Source: Acinetobacter puyangensis (GTDB lineage: Bacteria; Pseudomonadota; Gammaproteobacteria; Pseudomonadales; Moraxellaceae). From it: a DNA stretch of 64,000 nucleotides. The translations under genes and the position numbers were made by a program. The stretch is from positions 1 through 64,000 of the forward strand of contig NZ_OANT01000014.1 in NCBI RefSeq assembly GCF_900096995.1. The letters run 5' to 3'. The stretch's first letter is position 1; each line of letters begins with the position of its first letter. Shown piece after piece: positions 10,752-22,571 of this stretch. Below the pieces are notes generated by a model. The model had not been told where the DNA came from and made no database searches. It saw only the letters and a program-made list of their open reading frames with translations.

Positions 10752-11816
10752 TTATTTGAATGATTTTTCATTTAAATTATTTTCATCCAAAAGTTGTTGC
10801 CAGTGTTTAATTTTGACCTGCTCGCGAATACCGTTTAAGCTTTCACGGACAACCGATTCAACTAGTGCATCGATTTTTTCAGACCTTAAGGGCACTTGAC
10901 TGATCTGAGTCGAAATTTCACTTAACAATGGATTGGCATTTTGCTGGCTAAACTGCGTTTGTTGGCTAAAAGGCGCAATAATACCCTGTGTGATATTTTC
11001 TCCCAGACGTTGTCCAATTGACTGGATTTGCTGTTCGATACGACCACCGACAATTGGAATCAGTCTTAACAATTGTGTCAGTTCCGGTGTATCTTCTATG
11101 GCCTGATTAACGATCTGGCCAATATTTTTACTGATATTATCCTGTTGTGCGGCCAATGCCTGAGCCAGTGATTGTTGTAGGGTTTCGGCTAAGGTATCAG
11201 CAAAAAGGGCACGGTGATGATCAATAATATTATGGATAATTTTATTGTGTATGTTGCTGGTATCAAGTTCTTTTTCGATTTGATTGAGTGCAGTCAGCAC
11301 GATACGATCAGTCAGTTCTTCCATGACCACTTCATAATAAAATTTGACCCGAACCAGAATCCAACGCGGTACCACTTTATAACCCAGCTCATGTAAGCGA
11401 TAAGCAATCACGCCGGCACGTAACAGTCTTAAAAAACGCAACATTGGGATAATGGCGAGTACTTCATACCAATGAATAAAAGGAAAAAACCACCAGCGAC
11501 GATGATGTTTTCCAATGATGGCAAACACCCAACGAATCACCAGCTCGGAAATCAGAAAACAGATAAAATAAAAATCAATACTGCGAACAATCGGACTAAG
11601 TTGCTCGATATAGAATAGTCTTTCGCTATTTATACGTAGAGATTGAGCGATCCATGCACCAAAATCACTTAGAATAAATGCCTGTAAACCTAAAATGATG
11701 AGGTTAATCACGATGAGTGCCATCATCAACACATCGTAGGCAAGAAATTGTTTCCATTGCCAAGTAGTGTGGTCAATTGGACGAAAACTACTTTTCGCCT
11801 TATTTGGGGTGGCCAT
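10752..11816 (-). CDS. Voltage-sensor-like membrane protein without a recognisable pore
   Basis: A 354-residue protein I do not recognise as a named gene. Hydrophobic segments lie at about 27-49, 81-101 and 112-124. They are followed by an S4-like helix with arginines every third residue (R127, R130, R133; MLRFLRLLRAG). This resembles the S1-S4 voltage-sensing module of ion-transport (PF00520-like) proteins. No pore helix or selectivity filter follows. The C-terminal ~200 residues are soluble and helical, with many Gln and Ile (oligomerisation or coiled coil). ATG 11816 is preferred over the TTG two codons upstream. The role is unknown, and the resemblance to ion channels is my inference. Confidence 0.6.
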   Translation of the reverse strand: MATPNKAKSSFRPIDHTTWQWKQFLAYDVLMMALIVINLIILGLQAFILSDFGAWIAQSLRINSERLFYIEQLSPIVRSIDFYFICFLISELVIRWVFAIIGKHHRRWWFFPFIHWYEVLAIIPMLRFLRLLRAGVIAYRLHELGYKVVPRWILVRVKFYYEVVMEELTDRIVLTALNQIEKELDTSNIHNKIIHNIIDHHRALFADTLAETLQQSLAQALAAQQDNISKNIGQIVNQAIEDTPELTQLLRLIPIVGGRIEQQIQSIGQRLGENITQGIIAPFSQQTQFSQQNANPLLSEISTQISQVPLRSEKIDALVESVVRESLNGIREQVKIKHWQQLLDENNLNEKSFK

Positions 11817-11840
11817 ATTCAATCTCTTTAGCGAGTTGGA

Positions 11841-12746
11841 TTATTGTAAATTTGCTTTCATTTGTTCGATACGTAGATCTTTTTCTTGCCAAATTTGATC
11901 GACCCATTGCTGGAATTTTTCCCGATAGGCTGGGTCATCTTCATAATTCCCGCTATTGATCCATTCCGGCAAGTCAATTTTTCTTAAGTCAACTGCAATC
12001 CGCGGTACGTCACCGAGCCAGAACTCGCCATAACCCGGTACACCATCCGGGTAAACAATGGTCATATCGACAAAAGCGTCAATTTCATCGTTTAAAATAT
12101 TGAGTGCCAATGCCAGACCGCCTGCTTTGGGTTTCAGCAGGTTTTTATAAGGCGAATGTTGTGCAGCATGTTTTTCTACGGTAAATCGTGTACCTTCCAG
12201 ATAATTTAATAAAGTAAAAGGCTGACTTAATAGTTGTTGGCAAGATTTACGTGCTTCTTCCATATCCCGAGTTTTTAATTGTGGATTTTTGGCAATTTCG
12301 GCTTTACTGTGCCGCTTCATCATGGGAAAGCCCAAAATCTTAAATGCCTGACCAACAAACGGAATAAAAATAAGTTCCCATTTGGTAAAAAAACGGGTGA
12401 GCGGCATCCGCGATACACCAAAATATTGATTAACCGTTGTATCCACCCAACTTTGATGATTACAGATCATCAAATATCGTCCTTGCATACTCAGGTCGAG
12501 TTTTTCATCAACCGTGATGGTCCATTTGGTATTAGGCAATACATGGTCAATCAGCCAGTTGTTGATACTCAGCCAGCTATTGGTAATTTTAATATTGGTT
12601 TCATCCACCTTTTTTGAATTGGCAATGAGTTTGGTTAAGCCCAATGCCAGAACCGGTGGACCATGCAGGAATGTACTTGCGGTAATGGTAGAGGCAACAG
12701 AGACACCACGACTGATTTTTTTTAACAAAGTATTGGATTTGGCCAT
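11841..12746 (-). CDS. PlsC-like lysophospholipid acyltransferase (YihG type)
   Basis: A 301-residue glycerolipid acyltransferase. The catalytic HX4D motif is NHQSWVD (H97-D102), followed by FTKWELIFIPFVGQAFKILG. The second block NYLEGTRFT corresponds to the EGTR substrate site of PlsC enzymes. An N-terminal hydrophobic segment (about 17-42) should anchor it in the inner membrane. The WELIFIP form is close to E. coli YihG, which tunes phospholipid acyl composition. It lies 24 bases upstream of the voltage-sensor-like gene on the same strand, so the two may be co-transcribed. Confidence 0.85.
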   Translation of the reverse strand: MAKSNTLLKKISRGVSVASTITASTFLHGPPVLALGLTKLIANSKKVDETNIKITNSWLSINNWLIDHVLPNTKWTITVDEKLDLSMQGRYLMICNHQSWVDTTVNQYFGVSRMPLTRFFTKWELIFIPFVGQAFKILGFPMMKRHSKAEIAKNPQLKTRDMEEARKSCQQLLSQPFTLLNYLEGTRFTVEKHAAQHSPYKNLLKPKAGGLALALNILNDEIDAFVDMTIVYPDGVPGYGEFWLGDVPRIAVDLRKIDLPEWINSGNYEDDPAYREKFQQWVDQIWQEKDLRIEQMKANLQ

Positions 12747-13021
12747 TATCTACTCACGATCATAAGGGCTTATTGATAATTTTTTTCACCAGATATCAAT
12801 AGAGCTTAAATAATGAAATTGTTAAGTTGCAACCTTAGCAAAGATTTTTAAAGCTGTCATTCCTATCATTATGAAGTAAGATGGAATAGTTTTATAACTG
12901 CTTTACTTATAAATATTACAAAATGTAAAAATAAACCGCTTTTTTTACAATATAGCCATGGAATAGGATTTTTATTGATTGATAATAGCCATATAGCAAA
13001 CATAACAGATGGAGATATACA

Positions 13022-13666
13022 ATGCGTGCATTCGCTATTTCAGCGTTGATCGGGGCAGTTGCATTAACTGGTTGTACAACTGATCCTACAACTGGTCAAA
13101 GAGACTACAACAAAACTGCAATTGGTAGTGTTATTGGTGCTGCTGCTGGTTATGGCCTTTCTAAATCGAATGCCAATTCCAGTTCGCAAAATAACCGTGG
13201 TGCCTTGATTGGTGCTGTGGTTGGTGGTGCAGGCGGTTATATTCTGGATCAACGTGAGAAAAAATTAAAAGAGCAACTGGCAGGATCAGGTGTAAGTGTA
13301 GATCGTAATGAAGATGGTTCAATTGGCTTGGTTATGCCAGGTAACATTACTTTTGCGACCAATGATGCAACCATTAATCCACAATTCTATGCAACACTGA
13401 ACAAAGTTGCACAACAATTGAATGATGGTAAAGTTGCTGTTGTGGTATCTGGTTATACCGATAGCACAGGTAATGATTCGATCAATATTCCATTATCTCA
13501 ACGTCGTGCCCAATCAGTACAAAACTATTTAATTCAACAAGGCGTACCCTCTAACCGCATCAATGCACAAGGTTATGGCGCAAGCAATCCGATCGCAAGT
13601 AATGCGACTGCTGATGGTAAACAGCAAAACCGTCGTGTTGAGCTGAGCATTTACGCAGTATCTTAA
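13022..13666 (+). CDS. OmpA-family outer-membrane lipoprotein (YiaD-like)
   Basis: A 214-residue protein with a lipoprotein signal ending LTGC (Cys18). A glycine-zipper region follows (about 38-78, GSVIGAAAGYG and GALIGAVVGGAGG). The OmpA-C peptidoglycan-binding domain covers about 100-212, with GYTDSTGNDSINIPLSQRR and an NRRVELSI end. This layout matches YiaD/YfiB-type lipoproteins that tie the outer membrane to peptidoglycan. It is a single gene with its own terminator. Confidence 0.9.
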   Translation: MRAFAISALIGAVALTGCTTDPTTGQRDYNKTAIGSVIGAAAGYGLSKSNANSSSQNNRGALIGAVVGGAGGYILDQREKKLKEQLAGSGVSVDRNEDGSIGLVMPGNITFATNDATINPQFYATLNKVAQQLNDGKVAVVVSGYTDSTGNDSINIPLSQRRAQSVQNYLIQQGVPSNRINAQGYGASNPIASNATADGKQQNRRVELSIYAVS

Positions 13667-13682
13667 TATTTAAATCAATGTT

Positions 13683-13716
13683 AAAAAAACCACGCTTCAA
13701 TAGCGTGGTTTTTTAT
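13683..13716. terminator. Bidirectional terminator
   Basis: AACCACGCT (13688-13696) pairs with AGCGTGGTT (13702-13710), with an A run on the left and TTTTTT on the right. It can end both the OmpA-type gene (+) and the convergent DASS transporter gene (-). Confidence 0.9.
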
Positions 13717-13741
13717 TAGAGTGATAACAGTATGGGGTGTA

Positions 13742-15202
13742 TCACCAGTAACCCAAGACTTTCCACCACAGCCCGCCAATAAAGATAAAAATGATAATTT
13801 CGACCACACTCATGACAAATCCGGCTTTCCACCATTCGCCTAGCGTAATATAGTTTGAACCAAAAATAACCGGTGAAGTGCCTGTTGCATAATGCGTCAG
13901 CGTCATCATGATGCTGGAGGCGGCAGCCATAATCAGGGCAAAAAACATTGGTGGCGCACCTAATGCCAGACCAGCAGTATAAAATGCTGCAAACATTGCT
14001 GTGATATGTGCAGTCGTGCTGGCAAACATATAATGTGCATATAAATAGGCCAACATTAATAATAAACAAGCCGGTATCCAACTCCATCCGAGTTGTGCAA
14101 TGTTTGACTCCAGAATCCCGGAAAACCAGCCGATTAGTCCAAGTTTGTTGAGGTATGTTGCCATCATCACCAATGCCGCAAACCAGGTAATGGTATCCCA
14201 TGCACTTTTTTGTGTCAGAATGTCATCCCAAGTCAGTACACCCGTAATTAATAATAAACATAAGCCCAAAAAGGCTGTGGTGGTTGCATCAACAGTCCAA
14301 GCCTCACCAAAAATCATGGCAGGAATACCGGCCCATAACAATAATAAAATCCCAAATACACCGAGCATGATCAGTTCATGACGACTAATACCGCCCATCT
14401 CTTTGAGTTTTTCTTTGGCAAACTGGGTGGCGTTTGGTGTTTGTTTAACTTCAGGTGGATACATCCAGTACAATACCAAGGGCATGATGATCAGACAAAT
14501 CAAGCCGGGTAATAACATGGCAATTGCCCATGTGGTCCAGCTCAGGGAAATCTGACTATTGGTGGCTTTTGCGACCAGATCAACCACGAGAGGATTGGGG
14601 GCAGTTGCAGTAATAAACATGGCAGAGGTAATCGGATTGGCATGATAATTTACCAAGGATAAATATTTACCCATGCGATTTTCTGTGCCTTTTTCCGGAT
14701 CTGAATCGTAACTGTCGGCAATCGCCCGTACAATCGGATGAATGATCCCACCGCCACGTGCGGTGTTACTTGGCGTTACCGGTGCAAGTAATAGTTCCGA
14801 CAAAACCATACTGTATCCGATGCCAATGGTGCGTTTACCCCAAACAGCAATAAACATATAACCGAGTCGTGCACCCAAACCAGTTTTTTGTAACCCCTTT
14901 GAAATCATGATAGAAATACCAATTAACCAGATGAGGGGATTGGCAAAACTACTTAAAGCATCTTTCATCGCATCACTTGGGTTGGGATTGGTGACACCGG
15001 TAATGGCGACCAGCATGATGGCAATGATGGCGATGGCACCGATGGGCATGGCCTTACCAATAATGGCCGCAATCACACCGACAAACATGGCCAGTAAATG
15101 CCATGCTTGAGGTTCTACGCCTTGCGGTACAGGAATGACAAACCAGATCATCAGGGCAATGACCAGCGCAATGGCAGTTGGAATAGGTTTAAAACCGAAC
15201 AT
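13742..15202 (-). CDS. DASS-family dicarboxylate/citrate anion transporter (CitT/YbhI-like)
   Basis: A 486-residue inner-membrane protein with 11-13 hydrophobic helices. Family features include APVTPSNTARGGGIIHPI with the SNT signature, then NYHANPITSAMFITATAPNP. The C-terminal half carries the second repeat, with THYATGTSPVIFG. These features belong to divalent anion:sodium symporters and CitT/TtdT-like exchangers, which carry C4-dicarboxylates or citrate. The exact substrate cannot be told. It is a single gene, with a terminator shared with the convergent lipoprotein gene. Confidence 0.87.
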   Translation of the reverse strand: MFGFKPIPTAIALVIALMIWFVIPVPQGVEPQAWHLLAMFVGVIAAIIGKAMPIGAIAIIAIMLVAITGVTNPNPSDAMKDALSSFANPLIWLIGISIMISKGLQKTGLGARLGYMFIAVWGKRTIGIGYSMVLSELLLAPVTPSNTARGGGIIHPIVRAIADSYDSDPEKGTENRMGKYLSLVNYHANPITSAMFITATAPNPLVVDLVAKATNSQISLSWTTWAIAMLLPGLICLIIMPLVLYWMYPPEVKQTPNATQFAKEKLKEMGGISRHELIMLGVFGILLLLWAGIPAMIFGEAWTVDATTTAFLGLCLLLITGVLTWDDILTQKSAWDTITWFAALVMMATYLNKLGLIGWFSGILESNIAQLGWSWIPACLLLMLAYLYAHYMFASTTAHITAMFAAFYTAGLALGAPPMFFALIMAAASSIMMTLTHYATGTSPVIFGSNYITLGEWWKAGFVMSVVEIIIFIFIGGLWWKVLGYW

Positions 15203-15534
15203 GATGTCCTCTATTGTATTTAGGTCATAGGACCGAGTGTGAGGGATATAGATGACACTATTATAATCACGAACACTTAAAACAGCTTTGTTTTTTAAAT
15301 ATTTTTAATTTTTGCATAGAAAATAGACGGTGGTGTTTCTTTAAATTGGCAAGATAAAATGTGACGAACTCAGCTGCATTGATCAATAGCGGTTTTGCTT
15401 TAGGCTATTTAAAATAGTTAGAGATAAAATTGACTGAGCATGATCATTTTCTGTTGTATTAAAATAACAATGATTGCATGTGCAAGGTGAACCATTATAA
15501 TCACAGTTCGTTTTTGCATAGTGGAACGATCATC
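15203..15534. other. Intergenic region between DASS gene and rep
   Basis: An AT-rich divergent promoter region of about 330 bases. An in-frame ATG for rep exists at 15478 but lacks a ribosome binding site. No RNA gene or repeat was seen. Confidence 0.5.
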
Positions 15535-17577
15535 ATGTCGGCAGGTTCACATCTGAATGATAAACAACAAGAGGCAATGCGCTATACCAAAGGGCCATTG
15601 CTGGTACTTGCTGGGGCAGGTTCAGGTAAAACCTCGGTCATCACCCAAAAAATTGCCTATCTGATTGAACAATGTAATATTCCGGCACATCGGATTACCG
15701 CAGTGACCTTTACCAATAAAGCGGCACGGGAAATGAAAGAGCGTGTGCTAAAACTGTTGAGTAAAGAACAATCTAAAGGCTTGAATGTCTCGACATTCCA
15801 TACCTTTGGTTTAAACCTGTTACGTCTGGAACTCAAGCATACACCGCTGAAAAATAATTTTTCTATCCTCGATGCCGATGACTGCAAACGAATTTTGATG
15901 GATTTAATGCATCGCGATAATTTGGCAGGCGCAGAAAGTAAAGAACTGATTGCCAAGGCGATGAAAAAAATCTCCGACTGGAAAAATGATCTGATTCCAC
16001 CGGAACAGGCACATGTCACTTGCGAAACACCGGAAGATGTTCAGCTTGCACACTTATACCAACTGTATGAGCGTAATCTACGTGCTTATAATGCGGTTGA
16101 TTTTGATGATCTGATTGTGATGCCAACCCGACTGTTACAGGACAATGCCGAAGTGCGGGATAAATGGCAAAATCGTGTGCGCTATCTACTGGTGGATGAA
16201 TATCAAGATACCAATACCGCTCAATATATGATGGTAAAACTGTTGGTGGGTGTCATGGGGCAGTTTACCGCAGTGGGTGATGACGACCAGTCAATTTATG
16301 CCTGGCGTGGTGCCAAGCCGGAAAATATGGCATTGCTGGCACAAGATTTTCCAAATTTAAAAGTGGTTAAACTGGAACAGAATTATCGGTCGACCAGTAT
16401 TATTTTAAAAGCTGCCAATGCTGTCATTACAAACAACCCACATATTTTTGAAAAAGAGTTGTGGAGTGATAAAGGTCGTGGTGATGCGATTCGAGTCATT
16501 ACCTGTCGTAATGATGATGATGAAGCAGAACGTGTGGTCAAGGATTTGATTACACATAAATTGATGAATGGTAAAAACTGGAAGGATTATGCGGTGTTGT
16601 ACCGTGGTAATTTCCAGTCACGTGTGCTTGAAACACAATTACGCCAAATGCAGATTCCTTATAAACTATCAGGTGGACAATCGTTCTTTGCCCGGGCAGA
16701 AATCAAGGACGTCATGAGCTATTTGCGTTTGATCATTAATCCGGAAGATGACAGTGCCTTTTTGCGGATTATTAATACACCAAAACGTGCGATTGGTCCT
16801 GTAACACTGGAAAAGCTGGGGTTATTTGCGCAAGATAATCATTTGTCTTTATTGGGTGCAGCATCTGATCAGCGTTTAGCCATGGTTCTGCCCAAAAAAG
16901 CCATGACACAATTGCATGAATTTGGTGAGTTTATTGAGAACTTTACCCGTGAGCTGCATGATCATGATGATCCTGTACCTTTGGTTCGTCAAATGATGAA
17001 TGAAGCAGGTTATATTGATTATGTACGTGAACAGGCAGCCACACCAGCACAGGAAAAAACCAAGCTGGATAATATCGAAAGTCTATACACCAGTATCCAA
17101 AGTCTGATTAATAAGGCTGATGATGTTGATGATCGCAATATTGAAAGTGCGATTCGTAAACTGGTGTTGATCGATATGCTGGAACAACAACAAGAAGCCG
17201 AAGATATTGATAAGGTCAATTTGTTGACGTTACATGCGGCCAAAGGTCTGGAATTTCCTTATGTGTATATGATGGGACTGGAAGAAGAGTTATTGCCACA
17301 TCGTAACTCGATTGCAGCCGATACCATTGAAGAAGAACGACGTTTGATGTATGTGGGAATCACCCGAGCCAAGCAAGGTTTGACACTGACGCTTGCTGAG
17401 CAGCGTAAAAATGGTGGGCAAATGAAACAGATGAACCCAAGTCGTTTTCTTGATGAACTACCCGCAGATGAAATCGAATGGCTGGGTCGTAAAAAACCGG
17501 CAAATGCAACGCAGGTTGATCCGGTGGAACAAGCAAGACGAGCATTGGAAAATCTTAAAGCTTTGCGTAAAAGATAA
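15535..17577 (+). CDS. rep: ATP-dependent DNA helicase Rep
   Basis: A superfamily 1A 3'-5' helicase that helps forks past bound proteins and in replication restart. From the ATG at 15535 it has 680 residues, close to E. coli Rep. Motif I is AGAGSGKT (residues 26-33). Motif II is DEYQDTN, motif III is GDDDQSIYAWRGA, motif IV is QNYRST, and the late motif is VGITRAKQGL. An upstream ATG adds 19 residues with no family counterpart. The 15535 start has GGAA before it and begins MSAGSHLNDKQQEAM, which fits Rep. dut follows 35 bases later. Confidence 0.93.
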   Translation: MSAGSHLNDKQQEAMRYTKGPLLVLAGAGSGKTSVITQKIAYLIEQCNIPAHRITAVTFTNKAAREMKERVLKLLSKEQSKGLNVSTFHTFGLNLLRLELKHTPLKNNFSILDADDCKRILMDLMHRDNLAGAESKELIAKAMKKISDWKNDLIPPEQAHVTCETPEDVQLAHLYQLYERNLRAYNAVDFDDLIVMPTRLLQDNAEVRDKWQNRVRYLLVDEYQDTNTAQYMMVKLLVGVMGQFTAVGDDDQSIYAWRGAKPENMALLAQDFPNLKVVKLEQNYRSTSIILKAANAVITNNPHIFEKELWSDKGRGDAIRVITCRNDDDEAERVVKDLITHKLMNGKNWKDYAVLYRGNFQSRVLETQLRQMQIPYKLSGGQSFFARAEIKDVMSYLRLIINPEDDSAFLRIINTPKRAIGPVTLEKLGLFAQDNHLSLLGAASDQRLAMVLPKKAMTQLHEFGEFIENFTRELHDHDDPVPLVRQMMNEAGYIDYVREQAATPAQEKTKLDNIESLYTSIQSLINKADDVDDRNIESAIRKLVLIDMLEQQQEAEDIDKVNLLTLHAAKGLEFPYVYMMGLEEELLPHRNSIAADTIEEERRLMYVGITRAKQGLTLTLAEQRKNGGQMKQMNPSRFLDELPADEIEWLGRKKPANATQVDPVEQARRALENLKALRKR

Positions 17578-17612
17578 GATGCATTTTTTGAAAGGATATT
17601 GAAGAGAGATTT

Positions 17613-18065
17613 ATGAAAGTACAAGTCAAAGTTTTGGATGAGCGTTTAGGTAAACTATGGGATATGCCCAACTATGCCACCACGGGTTCGGCCGGACTGG
17701 ATTTACGCGCCTGTCTAGATGAGGCAGTGAGTATCGAACCGGGACAAACAGTATTGGTCAAAACTGGTTTGGCGATTTATATTCAGGATCCGAATTTTGC
17801 CGGTCTGGTTTTACCTCGTTCTGGTTTGGGACATAAACATGGTATCGTTCTGGGTAATCTAGTCGGTTTAATTGATTCCGATTATCAGGGTGAGTTAATG
17901 GTATCGGTATGGAATCGTGGCCAAAATACCTTTGTATTGGAACCGGGTGAGCGTTTGGCACAATATGTGGTCGTGCCAGTGCAACAGGTTCAGTTTGACC
18001 TTGTTAGTGAATTTGCGGCTTCAGAACGTGGTGCTGGCGGCTTTGGCCATACTGGTAAGCATTGA
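17613..18065 (+). CDS. dut: Deoxyuridine 5'-triphosphate nucleotidohydrolase (dUTPase)
   Basis: A trimeric enzyme converting dUTP to dUMP, which keeps uracil out of DNA and supplies dTMP synthesis. All five motifs of the 150-residue family are present: [47 protein letters not shown] and the C-terminal [11 protein letters not shown] purine-rich RBS precedes the ATG. It is likely co-transcribed with rep and ends at a long hairpin. Confidence 0.97.
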   Translation: MKVQVKVLDERLGKLWDMPNYATTGSAGLDLRACLDEAVSIEPGQTVLVKTGLAIYIQDPNFAGLVLPRSGLGHKHGIVLGNLVGLIDSDYQGELMVSVWNRGQNTFVLEPGERLAQYVVVPVQQVQFDLVSEFAASERGAGGFGHTGKH

Positions 18066-18092
18066 TTATTCTAAAAGCACAGCAGTTCTGAA

Positions 18093-18134
18093 ATCAAATC
18101 AATACTAAAATCGGGTATTGATTTGATAAATTTT
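18093..18134 (+). terminator. Terminator of dut
   Basis: A 13-bp perfect stem ATCAAATCAATAC (18093-18105) / GTATTGATTTGAT (18115-18127) with a 9-base loop, followed by AAATTTTT. It lies between dut and algC. Confidence 0.75.
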
Positions 18135-18204
18135 TCAGTATGATCACAAGGATAACGGTTTAGAATGATATTCAGACAAAGCACGAGATGGCTTGTCTGT
18201 CCTT

Positions 18205-20563
<2,359 letters not shown>

Positions 20564-20575
20564 GGGTTATTTGAT

Positions 20576-20610
20576 AGAGCAAATTGTATTGTTACGATTT
20601 GCTCTATATT
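20576..20610 (+). terminator. Probable terminator of argB
   Basis: AGAGCAAATTGTA (20576-20588) pairs with TACGATTTGCTCT (20593-20605) with one G-U pair and a 4-base loop. The T tract after it is weak. Confidence 0.6.
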
Positions 20611-20663
20611 TATCGTATCGCTTGCTAAAATAACTAAAAATATTGACTAGAAAAATCAATGAT

Positions 20664-20682
20664 ACAAGTAGTAATCATTATC
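20664..20682. promoter_or_regulatory. Fur-box-like site upstream of the ECF sigma gene
   Basis: The 19-mer ACAAGTAGTAATCATTATC agrees with the classical Fur box GATAATGATAATCATTATC at 13 of 19 positions, and the right half is perfect. It lies about 75 bases before the sigma-factor ATG. This suggests iron repression, which is inferred. Confidence 0.6.
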
Positions 20683-20757
20683 GTTTGTTGTTAGACTTGT
20701 TTTGCTTCATATGTTGCGTTGCTGTCTTTTAAATATAATCTTTTAGATGCAGATGAA

Positions 20758-21288
20758 ATGGTGAAATCGTTAACAACCAATAAAACTGATCATAACCTGA
20801 AAATTAGCCAATTTTATGCTGAAAATTATCAATGGCTATATGGCTGGCTATGCAAAAATTTGCGATCTCATAATCATGTAGAAGATATTTTACAGGATAC
20901 TTTTTTAAAAATTTTTGTATCTCCCGAGCGTTTGGAGAAAATCAAGGAACCTCGCGCTTATTTATCCGTGACTGCCAAAAGTATTATGATCAGTCAGGCT
21001 CGGCGCAAGAAAATTGAAAATGACTATTTAAAATATCTTGCAGAACAGCAGCAACTAGAGGTTGATTATTCTCCCGAAGACTTGGTGATAGTGACAGAAA
21101 CCTTGCACCGTATCGTTTGTGCATTAAGTGGTCTGGAGCAACGGCCGCGACAAGTGATGATGCTGCATTACTTGCATGGGATGTCACAAATGACGATTGC
21201 TGAAAAGTTGGGTATTTCCAGAACCACAGTACAAACCGACTTAATTAAAGCTGTGATGTCTTGTCATCGTTTGATGCAACAGGATTAA
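20758..21288 (+). CDS. ECF sigma factor, FecI type
   Basis: A 176-residue extracytoplasmic-function sigma factor. Region 2 (about 20-90) contains YGWLCKNLRSHNHVEDILQD and LEKIKEPRAYL; region 4 (about 115-170) has an HTH, HGMSQMTIAEKLGISRTTVQ. The frame is open from a TTG at 20719; I prefer the ATG at 20758, which starts MVKSLTTNK. It is followed 13 bases later by a FecR-like anti-sigma and then a TonB receptor with a signalling domain. That order is the standard iron-starvation sigma arrangement, so it probably drives transcription of that receptor. Confidence 0.88.
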   Translation: MVKSLTTNKTDHNLKISQFYAENYQWLYGWLCKNLRSHNHVEDILQDTFLKIFVSPERLEKIKEPRAYLSVTAKSIMISQARRKKIENDYLKYLAEQQQLEVDYSPEDLVIVTETLHRIVCALSGLEQRPRQVMMLHYLHGMSQMTIAEKLGISRTTVQTDLIKAVMSCHRLMQQD

Positions 21289-21301
21289 TGTATAAACAAA
21301 A

Positions 21302-22333
21302 ATGATAGAACCTGATCAGCCCCAACCAGATGTGACAGACAGCAAGGGAGAAGATGAGCTTTTACAGCAGGTTGCCGAGTGGCTGGTGAAAATGAGTGAT
21401 GAGGATTGCTCAGAGGAAGATCGGCAGGCTTTTCTGGCATGGCAGAATCAGAATCCACATCGACGGCAACTGGTTGAGCAGGTACAGGCAACATTACAAC
21501 AATTTACCCAGATACAACATAGTAATTCGCAACAGCTTTCAACACAAATTATTGAAGATACCCTGAATGATGACAGCCTGAACCATCGTGGTTATTCGTC
21601 GGGAATGTTGCGTTCAGTGATGATATTTTTATGTAGTGGTCTCATCATCGCCCTGATGGCATGGCAAATGCTGCCAATGCACGACTGGCTGGCCGATCGT
21701 CGTAATGCATATAATCAATGGACAGTGCAGTCCTTGTCAGATCGTAGTGAAATCAACATTAGTGGCAAAACTGCATACGATATTGATTTTGACCAAGCGC
21801 AACGTCTGATTAAATTGTTTAATGGCAATATTCTGGTTGATGTGGCAAAGGACGCACAGCGTCCCTTTGTAATTGAAACCAAATATGCCCGTATCACTGC
21901 TCTGGGCACGCGTTTTATTGTTCAACATTATGAGCATGCGACAATATTGATGATGTTGGAGTCGAAAACCAGTGTTGAATTATCGGGTTCAATCGCTGGA
22001 TCAACCGAAAATATTGTGGTAGAGGCAGGGCAGCAAGTGATCATTGATGCACAGGGGATACATCCAAGCCACCAAATCTCACCTGAATTACTAGAAAGTG
22101 CATGGCAAAAACGCATGCTCGTCATTCATCAAATGCCACTGGATCAGGTGCTGGGCATATTGCAAAGTTACCAAAATAAGCGCTTAAGTTATGATGACAA
22201 ACAATTGCAACACATCATCGTCAATGCGACCTTGCCACTCGATGGCGATGCTTTGCAATTGTTGCAACAGAGTTTACCGATTGAGGTACAGCCAGATTTT
22301 TTAGGGCGAGTGAAAATTACCGAAAAAAAATAA
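21302..22333 (+). CDS. FecR-family anti-sigma factor
   Basis: A 343-residue inner-membrane regulator. The cytoplasmic N-terminal domain (about 10-60) has AEWLVKMSDEDCSEEDRQAF and FLAWQNQNPHRRQLVEQV, typical of FecR. One membrane helix lies at about 103-122 (VMIFLCSGLIIALMAWQML). The periplasmic FecR domain (about 145-260) includes LFNGNILVDVAKD and RPFVIET. The C-terminal STN-like part meets the receptor's signalling domain. It should hold the preceding sigma factor until a ferri-siderophore binds the receptor downstream. Confidence 0.9.
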   Translation: MIEPDQPQPDVTDSKGEDELLQQVAEWLVKMSDEDCSEEDRQAFLAWQNQNPHRRQLVEQVQATLQQFTQIQHSNSQQLSTQIIEDTLNDDSLNHRGYSSGMLRSVMIFLCSGLIIALMAWQMLPMHDWLADRRNAYNQWTVQSLSDRSEINISGKTAYDIDFDQAQRLIKLFNGNILVDVAKDAQRPFVIETKYARITALGTRFIVQHYEHATILMMLESKTSVELSGSIAGSTENIVVEAGQQVIIDAQGIHPSHQISPELLESAWQKRMLVIHQMPLDQVLGILQSYQNKRLSYDDKQLQHIIVNATLPLDGDALQLLQQSLPIEVQPDFLGRVKITEKK

Positions 22334-22515
22334 AAAGATGATGGCATCTAATACAAATCTTTTTAATATTGATCATAAAAGCAAGATATCGCTTTAATTA
22401 TGAAAAATTTTTAAAAATAAAAAATTATAAAAAACAGTTAATTATAAAAAACATAAAAATATTTTAAGTTTTGACCAATCAATTTCGATTTTCATGCGTC
22501 CTATCCAATGAAAAA

Positions 22516-22529
22516 GATAAATGCTTATC
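22516..22529. promoter_or_regulatory. Palindrome GATAA-ATGC-TTATC, possible Fur half-site pair
   Basis: A perfect inverted repeat of the Fur half-motif GATAA with a 4-base spacer, about 45 bases before the chosen receptor ATG. It is shorter than a full Fur box, so Fur binding is only a possibility. Confidence 0.4.
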
Positions 22530-22571
22530 GTTTTACTTTGCGTAACGTTATACTATCTATATGGGGCAACC

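Noticed and set aside
13716..14201. Cys/His-rich frame antisense-offset in the DASS gene
   Set aside because: Overlaps the strong transporter frame on the same strand in another phase.
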